Positions 17,333-25,050 of a stretch of DNA of 33,652 bases are shown piece after piece. Made by a program: the position numbers and the translations under genes. The notes beneath the pieces were generated by a model that did not search any database, was not told the origin of the DNA, and was given only the letters and a program-made list of their open reading frames with translations. Position 1 is the first letter of the stretch. Every line of letters starts with the position of its first letter. Source of the DNA: Legionella wadsworthii DSM 21896 = ATCC 33877 (GTDB lineage: Bacteria; Pseudomonadota; Gammaproteobacteria; Legionellales; Legionellaceae); assembly GCF_000701265.1 (NCBI RefSeq), contig NZ_KL370762.1, positions 1-33,652 on the forward strand, in the 5' to 3' direction.

Positions 17333-17890
17333 TTAATAAGATTTCACCTCGACCGTAGTACCTATATCAGCAAAGTCTTGGTTAAGCCATTTTGCTGCAC
17401 TAGGTAAAACACGGATGCAACCATGACTTGCATTGTAGTTAGGCACTTCATATGCAGCATGAATGGAGTAACCCCCATGGAAATGCATGCAATAAGGCAT
17501 TCTTGCACCACCATTAGTTTCCAGAGGATAGATACTGGAGGTACAGTCCTCACCTTTTTTAGAGTAAATACTAAATTTACCGGTTACAGTACGACATGGT
17601 TTACCTGCATCCTCGCAAAAATCTTTACCCCCTGAAGCGCTACCGGTATTTACTCTATTTCCTTCCTTATCATAAGCTGCCCATGCTGTTGCTTTCGGAT
17701 CAAATACAATCACTTTTTTCCCAGTGGCTGGTCTTTTTTTAGGAAAATAGTTTGAACCTTTATGGTCAGCCTGCATGCTCATTGTATAATGTGTGTACCC
17801 CGCATCGTCTACTATAGGGACCGACCTATCCATGGAAGCACAGGATGTTGCTAAAGCACACACCGGAACTAACACTAGATATGTTTTCAC
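17333..17890 (-). CDS. YkuD-family L,D-transpeptidase lipoprotein
   Basis: This is a 185-residue lipoprotein with an N-terminal signal and a lipobox ending at Cys17 (LATSC). The catalytic domain covers about 60-183 and has the active-site signature ASHGCIRVL with Cys158, plus an upstream His in HFHGGYSIH. L,D-transpeptidases form 3-3 cross-links between diaminopimelate residues or attach proteins to them, so this enzyme acts on the periplasmic wall built from MurE products. Additional cysteines (CEDAGKPC, CTSS, YCMHF) may form disulfides. A strong terminator follows, so it is likely a single-gene unit. Whether it makes 3-3 links or anchors proteins cannot be told from sequence. Confidence 0.85.
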   Translation of the reverse strand: MKTYLVLVPVCALATSCASMDRSVPIVDDAGYTHYTMSMQADHKGSNYFPKKRPATGKKVIVFDPKATAWAAYDKEGNRVNTGSASGGKDFCEDAGKPCRTVTGKFSIYSKKGEDCTSSIYPLETNGGARMPYCMHFHGGYSIHAAYEVPNYNASHGCIRVLPSAAKWLNQDFADIGTTVEVKSY

Positions 17891-18005
17891 TTTTTTTCTC
17901 CCTCTTTTTTTCCTTATTATCGGGAGATTTACAAATAGGTTTAGCTTTTTTTATTATTTTTTTCAACATTGTGTATTTTTTATGACCTCAAAGCCCATTA
18001 AATGA

Positions 18006-18368
18006 TTATTTTTTGGGTTGTTTTGGTAGCATAAATTGAATGGCACTCATGAGTTGTTCATCAGTGCATTCAAAACATCCACCCCTTGGAGGCATTGCAT
18101 TTATTCCCTCGTTTGTGTGTTCAAAAAGTGTTTGCATACCCTGTTTTAAGCGTATTTTCCAATCCCCTTCCTCACCGATTCTTGGCGCCCCTATTGTAAT
18201 TAATGGCTTGGTTGCATGACAGTTGACACAAAAATGATTATATATTTGTTCGCCTTCATTTTTTGAGCCACTAATTGATTGCAAAAATTCTTGCGGGTGG
18301 TGACTTTCTGCACAAACAGGTAGGGTAAATATCAACATTATTGCGTAAGTAATCAAACGAATTATCAT
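18006..18368 (-). CDS. Cytochrome c5-type c-type cytochrome
   Basis: This is a 120-residue periplasmic monoheme cytochrome. The ATG at 18368 gives a good signal peptide (MIIRLITYAIMLIFTLPVCA) and has AGGAG eight bases upstream; a longer frame to 18398 lacks this. The heme attachment site CVNCH is at 47-51. Met92 in NAMPPRGG is the likely axial ligand. The pair CFEC (98-101) is typical of the cytochrome c5 family, where it forms a disulfide. It probably carries electrons in the periplasm. It is divergent from the FlgM-like gene across 242 bases, with nothing to suggest a functional link. Confidence 0.85.
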   Translation of the reverse strand: MIIRLITYAIMLIFTLPVCAESHHPQEFLQSISGSKNEGEQIYNHFCVNCHATKPLITIGAPRIGEEGDWKIRLKQGMQTLFEHTNEGINAMPPRGGCFECTDEQLMSAIQFMLPKQPKK

Positions 18369-18551
18369 GTCCTGGGCTCCTGAAATAATTGGTTTCAAAA
18401 TTAGAAATCTTGTTCAGTAAAAATCGCATACTAAAATGTTTGGGATTTTTTGCAAGCACAGAAAATACAGCCCCATAAATTATCGAGTAAGTTTCGGTGC
18501 AACATCACAACCCTTTAAAGAAAAACAAATTAAATTTATACTGAAATTGGT

Positions 18552-18578
18552 TAAAGATTTTGAAGTGAATGCCGATAT
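18552..18578 (+). promoter_or_regulatory. Sigma-28 (FliA) promoter of the FlgM-like gene
   Basis: TAAAGATT (18552-18559), an 11-base spacer and GCCGATAT (18571-18578) match the FliA consensus TAAAGTTT-N11-GCCGATAA at 14 of 16 positions with exact spacing. The predicted transcript start is near 18585, about 25 bases before the ATG. Confidence 0.8.
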
Positions 18579-18610
18579 ATATGGATGTCTAACGTAATAG
18601 AGGAAGAAAT

Positions 18611-18895
18611 ATGTCGAACCAGATCAGTGATGCAGTTCCTTTAGAAACTCTAGATACAGAGAAACATGTAGCAAAACACAAAGAAATGATTAATCATTTA
18701 ATAGAAGACACGCTATCGCTAAGCAGTTTGAACGACATCTCAGAACAATTTGAATCATTAAAAGATTCTTTAAAGGAAGTATCTGAAATCAATGAAGCAC
18801 GAGTTTTATATTTTAAATCGGAAATAGCGCTTGGAACTTATCAAATAGACAATGACAAAATTGCTTCAAAAATGCTGCATGTCGAACCTGCTTAA
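18611..18895 (+). CDS. FlgM-like anti-sigma-28 factor (orphan)
   Basis: This is a 94-residue protein with a strong ribosome site (GAGGAAG). The C-terminal segment INEARVLYFKSEIALGTYQI with DNDKIASKML aligns by eye with the sigma-28-binding helices of E. coli FlgM (INLERVEALKLAIRNG, then DTGKIADALI). The N-terminal half is polar and low in structure, as in FlgM, which is partly unfolded until it binds FliA. FlgM holds FliA inactive until it is exported through the finished hook-basal body. The gene stands alone, away from any flgA/flgN neighbour, and has its own FliA-type promoter. That would make a negative feedback loop. It might be the only FlgM or a second copy; this cannot be decided from the window. 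Confidence 0.72.
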   Translation: MSNQISDAVPLETLDTEKHVAKHKEMINHLIEDTLSLSSLNDISEQFESLKDSLKEVSEINEARVLYFKSEIALGTYQIDNDKIASKMLHVEPA

Positions 18896-18983
18896 AACTA
18901 TGGTGGTTTGGCCTTCAAATTGGACAAGAAATAATAATTTAATCTAAAACCTTCATTCGATATTCATTTTAAAATCCATAAAC

Positions 18984-19008
18984 CCTGGTCTCGCTTTGCG
19001 ACACCAGG
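18984..19008. repeat. Hairpin between convergent FlgM-like and SDR genes
   Basis: CCTGGT and ACCAGG enclose an inner TCGC-TTT-GCGA hairpin, giving a compact stem with one mismatch. It may terminate transcription, though there is no T tract. The core resembles the longer foldbacks at 26926 and 29067. Confidence 0.45.
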
Positions 19009-19022
19009 ATAGTATGAAAGAA

Positions 19023-19766
19023 TTATCTCATGCGTAATGCGCCGTCTAACCGGATTACTTCACCATTCATCATCCCGTTTTCAATAAGATGAGCCACTAA
19101 AAAAGCAAATTCATCGGGCTTCCCAAAGCGTTTGGGGAAAGTCATGGTCGCAATTAAATTATCCTGCACCTCTTGCGGCATGTTCATCAACATCGGGGTA
19201 GCGATAAGGCCAGGAGCTATCGTATTGACCCGAATGGCAAACTGGGCTAACTCTCGTGCAGCAGGCAAAGTCATTGCGACTACGCCCCCCTTGGACGCAC
19301 TGTAGGCAGCTTGTCCGATTTGTCCTTCAAATGCTGCAATAGAAGCAGTATTAATGATAACTCCCCGTTCCTGAGAAGTGGGTTCCAGCTCTAGAGAAGT
19401 CATTGCATGGGCTGCAACTCGCATCACATTAAACGTACCAATTAGATTGATATCAATCACTTGTTTGAATGCATCTAAAGGCATGGCGCCTTCTTTACCC
19501 ACAATGCGTTTTGCTGGAGCAATTCCAGCACAGTTGATACATACTCTTGGGGTACCTAGTTGTTCTATCGTCTGTTGCATTGCCTTTTCAACAGCTTCAC
19601 CACTGGTTACATCACAACTGATAAATAAATCGGCTTCGCTTTCTGCGTCTGATTGTTTATCCCAAACGACAACTTTCATCCCCCGATTTTGTAAAAATGG
19701 AACACAAGCTTTACCCATTCCCGAGGCTCCGCCGGTAATTAAGGCGGTTTGATTTGAAAAATTCAT
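19023..19766 (-). CDS. SDR-family dehydrogenase, 3-hydroxyacyl-CoA dehydrogenase-like
   Basis: This is a 247-residue NAD(P)-dependent short-chain dehydrogenase. The ATG at 19766 lies seven bases after GGAG; an adjacent ATG at 19769 is possible. TGGASGMGK (12-20) is the cofactor loop, Asp36 near the second strand end favours NAD, CINCAGIA is the NNAG-like motif, and Ser142, Tyr155 and Lys159 form the catalytic set. APGLIATPML and the short insert near 120-135 resemble type II 3-hydroxyacyl-CoA dehydrogenases (HSD17B10-like), suggesting fatty or branched-chain acyl-CoA oxidation. The exact substrate is not certain. It lies 87 bases after the hydrolase gene in the same direction. Confidence 0.82.
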   Translation of the reverse strand: MNFSNQTALITGGASGMGKACVPFLQNRGMKVVVWDKQSDAESEADLFISCDVTSGEAVEKAMQQTIEQLGTPRVCINCAGIAPAKRIVGKEGAMPLDAFKQVIDINLIGTFNVMRVAAHAMTSLELEPTSQERGVIINTASIAAFEGQIGQAAYSASKGGVVAMTLPAARELAQFAIRVNTIAPGLIATPMLMNMPQEVQDNLIATMTFPKRFGKPDEFAFLVAHLIENGMMNGEVIRLDGALRMR

Positions 19767-19853
19767 CATTATTCTCCCTGAATTATGTACATGCGCTGAG
19801 AGTAACCGGATTTTCAACGAGATTAAAATACCAGACTATCTCATAAAAAATAC

Positions 19854-20399
19854 TTAACTAAAAAACTCCTTGCTTAATTTTTTAAATTCAGGAGTCCCAG
19901 CCCTTCTCAACCACTCAAAAAATACCATCTCTGCTGTCACTAAATGAATTCCTGCTTGTTTCATGCGTTTAAGACCATATTTCATATTGTGTTCGCCACG
20001 ACAACTTACTGCATCAGCAACAACAAAAACATTAAATCCAGCTTCCTTCATTCCAAATGCAGTTTGTAAGACACAAACATGGGTTTCAATCCCGATGAGG
20101 ATCAATTGTTTCTTATTGAACCGTTGCAAACGATCAACATATTGAGGCTCTCCCATACAGGAAAAGCATACTTTATCAATACAATCTTGGGGATTGAAAT
20201 AAGGTTGTAATTGTTTGATGGTATGACCCAGACCTTGAGGATATTGTTCGCTGACTAAAATAGGGACATTAATTTGTTTTGCTAACTTTAAAAGCCATTC
20301 ACAACGTGTAATAAGATCTTCACTGTTTAAAACAGCAGATGCTAATTTTTCTTGAACATCCACTAATAATAACAATGAATCATCCTTATTCAGTAACAT
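19854..20399 (-). CDS. Isochorismatase-family cysteine hydrolase
   Basis: This is a 181-residue cytosolic hydrolase of the isochorismatase superfamily (YcaC-like branch). The expected catalytic triad is visible: Asp14 in LLVDVQEK, Lys76 in DKVCFS and Cys109 in GIETHVCVLQT. AGG and AGGAG ribosome elements precede the ATG at 20399. The family includes nicotinamidases, isochorismatases and hydrolases of unknown substrate; the lack of isochorismate-specific features leaves the substrate open. It may be co-transcribed with the SDR gene, but the 87-base gap makes that uncertain. Confidence 0.82.
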   Translation of the reverse strand: MLLNKDDSLLLLVDVQEKLASAVLNSEDLITRCEWLLKLAKQINVPILVSEQYPQGLGHTIKQLQPYFNPQDCIDKVCFSCMGEPQYVDRLQRFNKKQLILIGIETHVCVLQTAFGMKEAGFNVFVVADAVSCRGEHNMKYGLKRMKQAGIHLVTAEMVFFEWLRRAGTPEFKKLSKEFFS

Positions 20400-20513
20400 C
20401 CTTATTCTCCTGGAATCTCATTTGAAAAGGTTTCAATTGAGGATTTTAAATTAATTTACAGCCTGAAGTTACAATAACCCAGGCCGTAAAGGAATCAAGT
20501 CTTTTAATAAGAC

Positions 20514-21587
20514 TTAAACTCCAGCGATATCAATCGTTTTCATTTTTACGTCTAACTGCTTGCTACCTCGCTGGATAGAAACTGTTATCTGCTCGCCTAC
20601 TTTTATTTCGGTAAGCATATTATATAAAACATCATAATTAGGTACGGAGTGACCATTTAACGCTACAATGATATCACCTAATTCGATACGACCCCAGGGA
20701 TCCCTATGTGTTCCTCGTAAATGAGCTTGTGAGGCAGGGGTGTTACGAATCACATCAGCAATAAGTATTCCTTTACGTATCCCTAACTGACGTGCCACAT
20801 TTGGAGGAACACTTTGGATTCCAATTCCTGATAATACCACTCGTCCATTTTTAATAATTTGGGTCACGATACGATCAATATCATCTGCAGGGACAGCAAA
20901 TCCAATACCAGCAGAAGCACCTGAATGGGAATAAATCATGGTATTCATCCCAATGAGCTGTCCCGCACTGTTCAACAATGGTCCTCCAGAATTCCCTGGA
21001 TTAATGGGCGTGTCTGTTTGAATCATATTACGTATGGTGACGCCACCAATACCTGGAACTTTCCTGCCTAAAGCAGAAATAACCCCTTTAGACAAACTGT
21101 GATCGAGTCCAAACGGATTACCTATTGCGATTGCCTTTTGTCCTACCATCAGATCATTAAGATGTACTATCTCAAAGGGTTTAAATTCTTTTAGTAATGC
21201 AAGTGCCTGTGGCGATTCAATTTTCAATACAGCAATGTCTTTACGCGGCTCTGCTCCGACTACTTTTGCAGGGACCGTCAATTTCCCTAATGTAATGGCT
21301 AATTTTTCGGCGCCCTTGATAACATGGAAATTAGTCACGATGAACCCATTGTTACTCCATACAATACCGGACCCAGCTCCATCTGGCACTTGTTTTTTTT
21401 GATAGGATTTATTGGTTACAGTAGCTAACCTGTGAACATAAACTACTTTAGGTGATGCATCATGAAAAACTTGGACTGTATTTTGTTCATCAGGAAGAAG
21501 TGAATTTACATTAGTACTATGTCCGGGCAAAGCCAAGATAGAACATAGTAGAAGAGTACTAAACCATAAAAAATGCTTTCTTGCCAT
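20514..21587 (-). CDS. DegS/HtrA-family periplasmic serine protease
   Basis: This is a 357-residue trypsin-like protease. A hydrophobic N-terminal segment (~5-22) acts as a signal or anchor. The catalytic triad is His88 (VTNFHVI), Asp117 (RKDIAVLKI) and Ser200 (NPGNSGGPLL). One PDZ domain occupies about 255-350 (GIGIQSVPP, then GDIIVALNGHSVPN). A single PDZ and this length match DegS (355 residues in E. coli), not DegP or DegQ, which have two PDZ domains. It is therefore a candidate envelope-stress sensor protease. No rseA or rpoE gene is nearby. GGAG lies eight bases before the ATG. Confidence 0.88.
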   Translation of the reverse strand: MARKHFLWFSTLLLCSILALPGHSTNVNSLLPDEQNTVQVFHDASPKVVYVHRLATVTNKSYQKKQVPDGAGSGIVWSNNGFIVTNFHVIKGAEKLAITLGKLTVPAKVVGAEPRKDIAVLKIESPQALALLKEFKPFEIVHLNDLMVGQKAIAIGNPFGLDHSLSKGVISALGRKVPGIGGVTIRNMIQTDTPINPGNSGGPLLNSAGQLIGMNTMIYSHSGASAGIGFAVPADDIDRIVTQIIKNGRVVLSGIGIQSVPPNVARQLGIRKGILIADVIRNTPASQAHLRGTHRDPWGRIELGDIIVALNGHSVPNYDVLYNMLTEIKVGEQITVSIQRGSKQLDVKMKTIDIAGV

Positions 21588-21693
21588 TAATATTTCTCCA
21601 CCGATTAGACTATTTTAGTGCATTACTCCGAATGCAAGGGGATTGTAATATATAACGACAAAAATGTCATCAAATGACTTAGAAGAATAATTT

Positions 21694-22602
21694 TCACGCA
21701 AATGTCATGGAATGGTTTTCCGATTCCTCCTTCTCTTTTTCTTCTTTAGGGTTAATATCTTGTATTGCCTCTTGTTTCTTAGGCCGGGTATTCATATCTT
21801 GCTGCACCCCCTCTTCTTTTTCCGGCGCTGGGTTATTGATTTCTGTTTGAGTTTTTTCGACTTCTGCCCGCGCTACATGCTCTACTCGGGTTTGAACGAG
21901 AGAAATTCCAGGTGTGATGGACACCCCAAAATATTGCATCAGAAATTGTATGGGCATCATGAGCATATCTTTAAAGGTTATCGTAGATGCTTCCATGCTT
22001 TTAACTGCGACTATTTCTGTATCATCGATATGACGTAAATATACTTTTTCCAAGAGGGCTGAATGTTGTTTATAGACGTTATCCAAACTAGCATTCCGTG
22101 CCCTTTCCTGATTTAATAGGTATCTTTGAAAATCAGTGTGTGCATCCCATAGAGATTCTCTCCGCTCCTGGAATTTCTTGAGTTCGCTGTCATAAAATGC
22201 AATTTCATGATCAATCTCTTCTCTTAATCTATCGCATTCAGCTTTTTTATCTAATGATATTTCCCCACTGACTATAGAGCCAGATTCTTTAACAATCACC
22301 TTAGCATAGCGTTCAATTAATTCTCTTTTCTTGTTCAATACATCTTCTATTTTATTATCGATGTACCGAATAGCATCTTTATTTGCGCCTAAAACTTGGT
22401 AATGAGAATCAAATCGTTTCTCATTTTGCATCTGGGCACGCATTTGTTCTAATTCTCTCACTTCTTGGTTTAATGCCTTACTCTGGGCTTTATCATTTAA
22501 TTGCTTGTCTCTGCTCAATAAAATTTGTCGAATAAATGCAGCCAAAATAACTACCACTCCTAATGCTCCAGCACAAACAAGCGCAATACTGATTGGCTCC
22601 AT
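21694..22602 (-). CDS. Unknown membrane-anchored coiled-coil protein
   Basis: This is a 302-residue protein not recognised. A strong hydrophobic segment at about 5-27 (ISIALVCAGALGVVVILAAF) looks like an uncleaved anchor. Residues ~30-200 are rich in Glu, Lys, Gln and Leu with heptad character, so a long coiled coil is likely. A weakly hydrophobic stretch (~205-230, MLMMPIQFLMQYFGV) could touch the membrane. The tail after ~245 is low-complexity and rich in Glu, Lys and Pro. AAGGAG precedes the ATG and lies inside the upstream gene, which ends two bases earlier, so the two are co-translated. It may share the sigma-28-like promoter upstream of that gene. Confidence 0.6.
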   Translation of the reverse strand: MEPISIALVCAGALGVVVILAAFIRQILLSRDKQLNDKAQSKALNQEVRELEQMRAQMQNEKRFDSHYQVLGANKDAIRYIDNKIEDVLNKKRELIERYAKVIVKESGSIVSGEISLDKKAECDRLREEIDHEIAFYDSELKKFQERRESLWDAHTDFQRYLLNQERARNASLDNVYKQHSALLEKVYLRHIDDTEIVAVKSMEASTITFKDMLMMPIQFLMQYFGVSITPGISLVQTRVEHVARAEVEKTQTEINNPAPEKEEGVQQDMNTRPKKQEAIQDINPKEEKEKEESENHSMTFA

Positions 22603-22604
22603 AA

Positions 22605-23270
22605 TCAGCTCCTTGAGTTGGATAAATGGATTAATTGTGTGTGTATTTCGATAGCAAAATATTGATTAAAGGCTGGTAAAGAATGGATCAACGGCCATTG
22701 ATTTGACTGGCTTGAAAAACGACCCATTGCAGTAGAAAAAATGGATTGGTAATTTTCTTTAATAAAAGGTTTTATTTCAGTTAAGTTAGAAAAATTTCTT
22801 ACTATTGCTGTTGCATTTTCTTCCAAATGGGACAGTTCTATTTTTTCTAAAACATCACCTAATTCCTCTTGCCCTTCCAGAGTCTCTTTTATCCAATGAA
22901 GCATCGGTCCACGCGGTTTGACAAGTAACAATTGATGACTATTTTCCATAGAACTTTCTAGAAGCATAATATGATCGTGTAATTCAAATTTAAAACAACA
23001 AAGAAAATCAAGGAAATTCGTTTCTATTTTGTTTCGTGCTTGATCACCAAGCCAACGGCAAATTTCATGGCGAAACATTGCCGAAAAATGTTTTTCTATT
23101 TCGTTTAAAGTGGCATCTTCTGAATTGTGCTTTGGTATGACATATGCCGTATTATCTATCTGTAATAATCTAAGATCTGGTAATTTTATCTCGGGCAATT
23201 GCGAAGCAAGAAAGGATAGGAAAACAGCCGTGGGCTTGAGTACAACAATTTCATATTGGCTTTGGTACAT
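22605..23270 (-). CDS. Unknown protein, first gene of a two-gene unit
   Basis: This is a 221-residue protein with no family recognised. The ATG at 23270 has AAGGAG five bases upstream; a longer frame to 23321 is not supported. It is soluble and mixed alpha/beta in composition, with several Cys and His residues (LDFLCCFKFELHDHIM near 95-110) but no clear metal motif. No signal peptide is seen. It ends two bases before the membrane-anchored coiled-coil gene, so the two form a tight operon and their products may work together. A sigma-28-like site lies about 225 bases upstream. Confidence 0.6.
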   Translation of the reverse strand: MYQSQYEIVVLKPTAVFLSFLASQLPEIKLPDLRLLQIDNTAYVIPKHNSEDATLNEIEKHFSAMFRHEICRWLGDQARNKIETNFLDFLCCFKFELHDHIMLLESSMENSHQLLLVKPRGPMLHWIKETLEGQEELGDVLEKIELSHLEENATAIVRNFSNLTEIKPFIKENYQSIFSTAMGRFSSQSNQWPLIHSLPAFNQYFAIEIHTQLIHLSNSRS

Positions 23271-23493
23271 AATCGCTCCTTGATTTGACCTAAATCCTCC
23301 CAAGAGATTTACAGCGCGCACCTTATCTATTGAACTGCAGTTTTAAGATTTGTTTCTGCGGAAAATAATGGATAGATAAATCTTAAACACCGCTTCTTCA
23401 ACACATTAAAGTATCACGAAATCTTTAGTAAATGATTCAGCTTGATTTGACTCATCCTGAGTACAACAGGTCCTATTTAAAACGATAGACTAT

Positions 23494-23521
23494 ATATCGG
23501 CAGTTGGCGAGCAGCTCTTTA
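23494..23521 (-). promoter_or_regulatory. Sigma-28-like promoter upstream of the two-gene unit
   Basis: On the minus strand TAAAGAGC (23514-23521), a 12-base spacer and GCCGATAT (23494-23501) resemble the FliA consensus, with a spacer one base longer than ideal. The -10 element is the same GCCGATAT as in front of the FlgM-like gene. The leader to the ATG at 23270 would be about 215 bases. Confidence 0.5.
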
Positions 23522-23535
23522 ATTTTTTCTTAAGG

Positions 23536-23564
23536 TTGACCTGTCATCTTACTTTTTTTACAGT
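23536..23564 (+). promoter_or_regulatory. Sigma-70-type promoter of mutY
   Basis: TTGACC (23536-23541), a 17-base spacer and TACAGT (23559-23564) form a plausible promoter with a start near 23571, about 16 bases before the mutY ATG. It lies back to back with the sigma-28-like site. Confidence 0.5.
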
Positions 23565-23586
23565 ACCCTCCTTTCAAGCTTACAGA

Positions 23587-24663
23587 ATGAAACCAGTGAA
23601 TCACAAAAATTTACACGAACAGTTCAGTAAACCGTTATTGCAATGGTTTAAACTTTTTGGACGTCACAATTTACCGTGGCAACTTCCCCGTAACGCTTAT
23701 AAAGTATGGATTTCTGAAATTATGCTTCAGCAAACCCAGGTACTCACGGTCATTCCTTATTTTGAGCGGTTTATGAATCGATTTCCCACAATAAGCGATT
23801 TGGCTGAAGCGCATGAAGATGAAGTACTTTCTTTGTGGTCAGGACTTGGGTATTACAGTCGGGCTCGAAATCTCCACCAGGCAGCCCAATTAGTCATGAA
23901 ACGCCATAACGGAGTTTTACCTGATAATTTTAACTTATTAAAAGAACTCCCTGGAATAGGCCCATCTACAGCAGCAGCTATCGCTTCCCAGGCTTTTAAT
24001 CAACCGGTTGCCATTCTTGATGGAAATGTAAAACGCGTTCTTACTCGCTATTTCAGAATAAAAGGACACCCGGAACAAGCTCAGGTGAAAAAAAAATTGT
24101 GGGACTTGGCCACTTCCTGCATGCCTCAAAAACATTGCGCGGATTACACACAAGCCATTATGGATTTAGGGGCCCTATGTTGCACCTCCAAAAATCCAAA
24201 CTGCATTAATTGCCCTCTCAAGCCCAATTGCCTTGCTTTAAAATACCAAGAACAGCATCTCTATCCTGAAAAAAAAATTAGAAAACCCATACCCAAACAC
24301 CATCAACAATTTTTGGTGTTACATAATGAACGAGGACATGTTTATCTAGAAAAAAGACCTCCTGCTGGCTTATGGGGAGGACTCTGGTGTCTTCCAAGCC
24401 TGGATGAAGGAGATTGTCCTTTGGACTTTATACGCTTGAAATACCATTTAACAGGAGAAACCCCGAAGCCATTGCTTGTTTTTAAACATCGTTTTACCCA
24501 TTTGCATTTGGAAATCAATGCTTTGAGTATAAAAACCAGACCTATAGATACCATGCTGGAGGAGAGGATGGGACAATGGTTTGCGAGCGAACAATTAAAT
24601 TCTTTAGGTTTGGCTCAGCCAACCAGTAAAATATTATCTGTCCACTATAATGGAACGATATAG
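23587..24663 (+). CDS. mutY: Adenine DNA glycosylase
   Basis: MutY removes adenine mispaired with 8-oxoguanine. The 358 residues compare with 350 in E. coli. The ATG at 23587 places the family start correctly; a frame from 23536 is longer but unlikely. Glu44 in WISEIMLQQTQV is the catalytic acid, LPGIGPSTAAA (121-131) is the helix-hairpin-helix and Asp145 in ILDGNVKR is the second active residue. Four cysteines in a C-x6-C-x2-C-x5-C pattern (199, 206, 209, 215) bind the [4Fe-4S] cluster. The C-terminal NUDIX-like domain with GGLWCLPS recognises 8-oxoG. It ends 36 bases from the convergent Sel1 lipoprotein gene. Confidence 0.95.
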   Translation: MKPVNHKNLHEQFSKPLLQWFKLFGRHNLPWQLPRNAYKVWISEIMLQQTQVLTVIPYFERFMNRFPTISDLAEAHEDEVLSLWSGLGYYSRARNLHQAAQLVMKRHNGVLPDNFNLLKELPGIGPSTAAAIASQAFNQPVAILDGNVKRVLTRYFRIKGHPEQAQVKKKLWDLATSCMPQKHCADYTQAIMDLGALCCTSKNPNCINCPLKPNCLALKYQEQHLYPEKKIRKPIPKHHQQFLVLHNERGHVYLEKRPPAGLWGGLWCLPSLDEGDCPLDFIRLKYHLTGETPKPLLVFKHRFTHLHLEINALSIKTRPIDTMLEERMGQWFASEQLNSLGLAQPTSKILSVHYNGTI

Positions 24664-24699
24664 ATAAATGCATGACGCTTTATGACTTCGATAGGAAAA

Positions 24700-25044
24700 T
24701 CAATCATTCATATAGTAACTACTCAGCGATCCGCCATCAGATAAAATTTTAATAGCTACTTTAGCATCCGGCTGCCCTAAGTTGGCAGCTGCATTAATCC
24801 AAAACCATGCTTTTTTTCGATCTTCAACAACACCCTTTCCATAATAATACATATACCCAACCGCATATTGGGCGTCTGGCTGGCCGCGATCTGCTAACGG
24901 TTTTAAACGAATAAACGCTTTACGGTAATTTTCAAGTCGGAAATTATCTATCCCTTCGCGCAAATTCACTGAGCGAAACACGGCACAACCTGCGATGTTA
25001 GAAATAAAAATTACAACGATTAATAGATTAAATAAACGCCTCAT
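24700..25044 (-). CDS. Small Sel1-repeat lipoprotein next to lspC
   Basis: This is a 114-residue lipoprotein with a hydrophobic signal and a lipobox ending in NIAGC near residue 20. The mature part contains a TPR-like helix pair (RLENYRKAFIRLKPLADRG) and one clear Sel1 repeat (DAQYAVGYMYYYGKGVVEDR, then KKAWFWINAAANLG). Sel1 repeats mediate protein contacts. The ATG at 25044 lies six bases after the lspC stop, so the two are almost certainly co-transcribed. That suggests a role with the type II secretion system, for example in assembly, but it has no similarity I can see to the known GspS pilotins. The ribosome site is weak. Confidence 0.7.
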   Translation of the reverse strand: MRRLFNLLIVVIFISNIAGCAVFRSVNLREGIDNFRLENYRKAFIRLKPLADRGQPDAQYAVGYMYYYGKGVVEDRKKAWFWINAAANLGQPDAKVAIKILSDGGSLSSYYMND

Positions 25045-25050
25045 CAACTC

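Noticed and set aside
20497..20515. Hairpin AAGTCTT-TTAAT-AAGACTT as terminator of the DegS-like gene
   Set aside because: It overlaps the stop codon and has no T tract after it on the minus strand.
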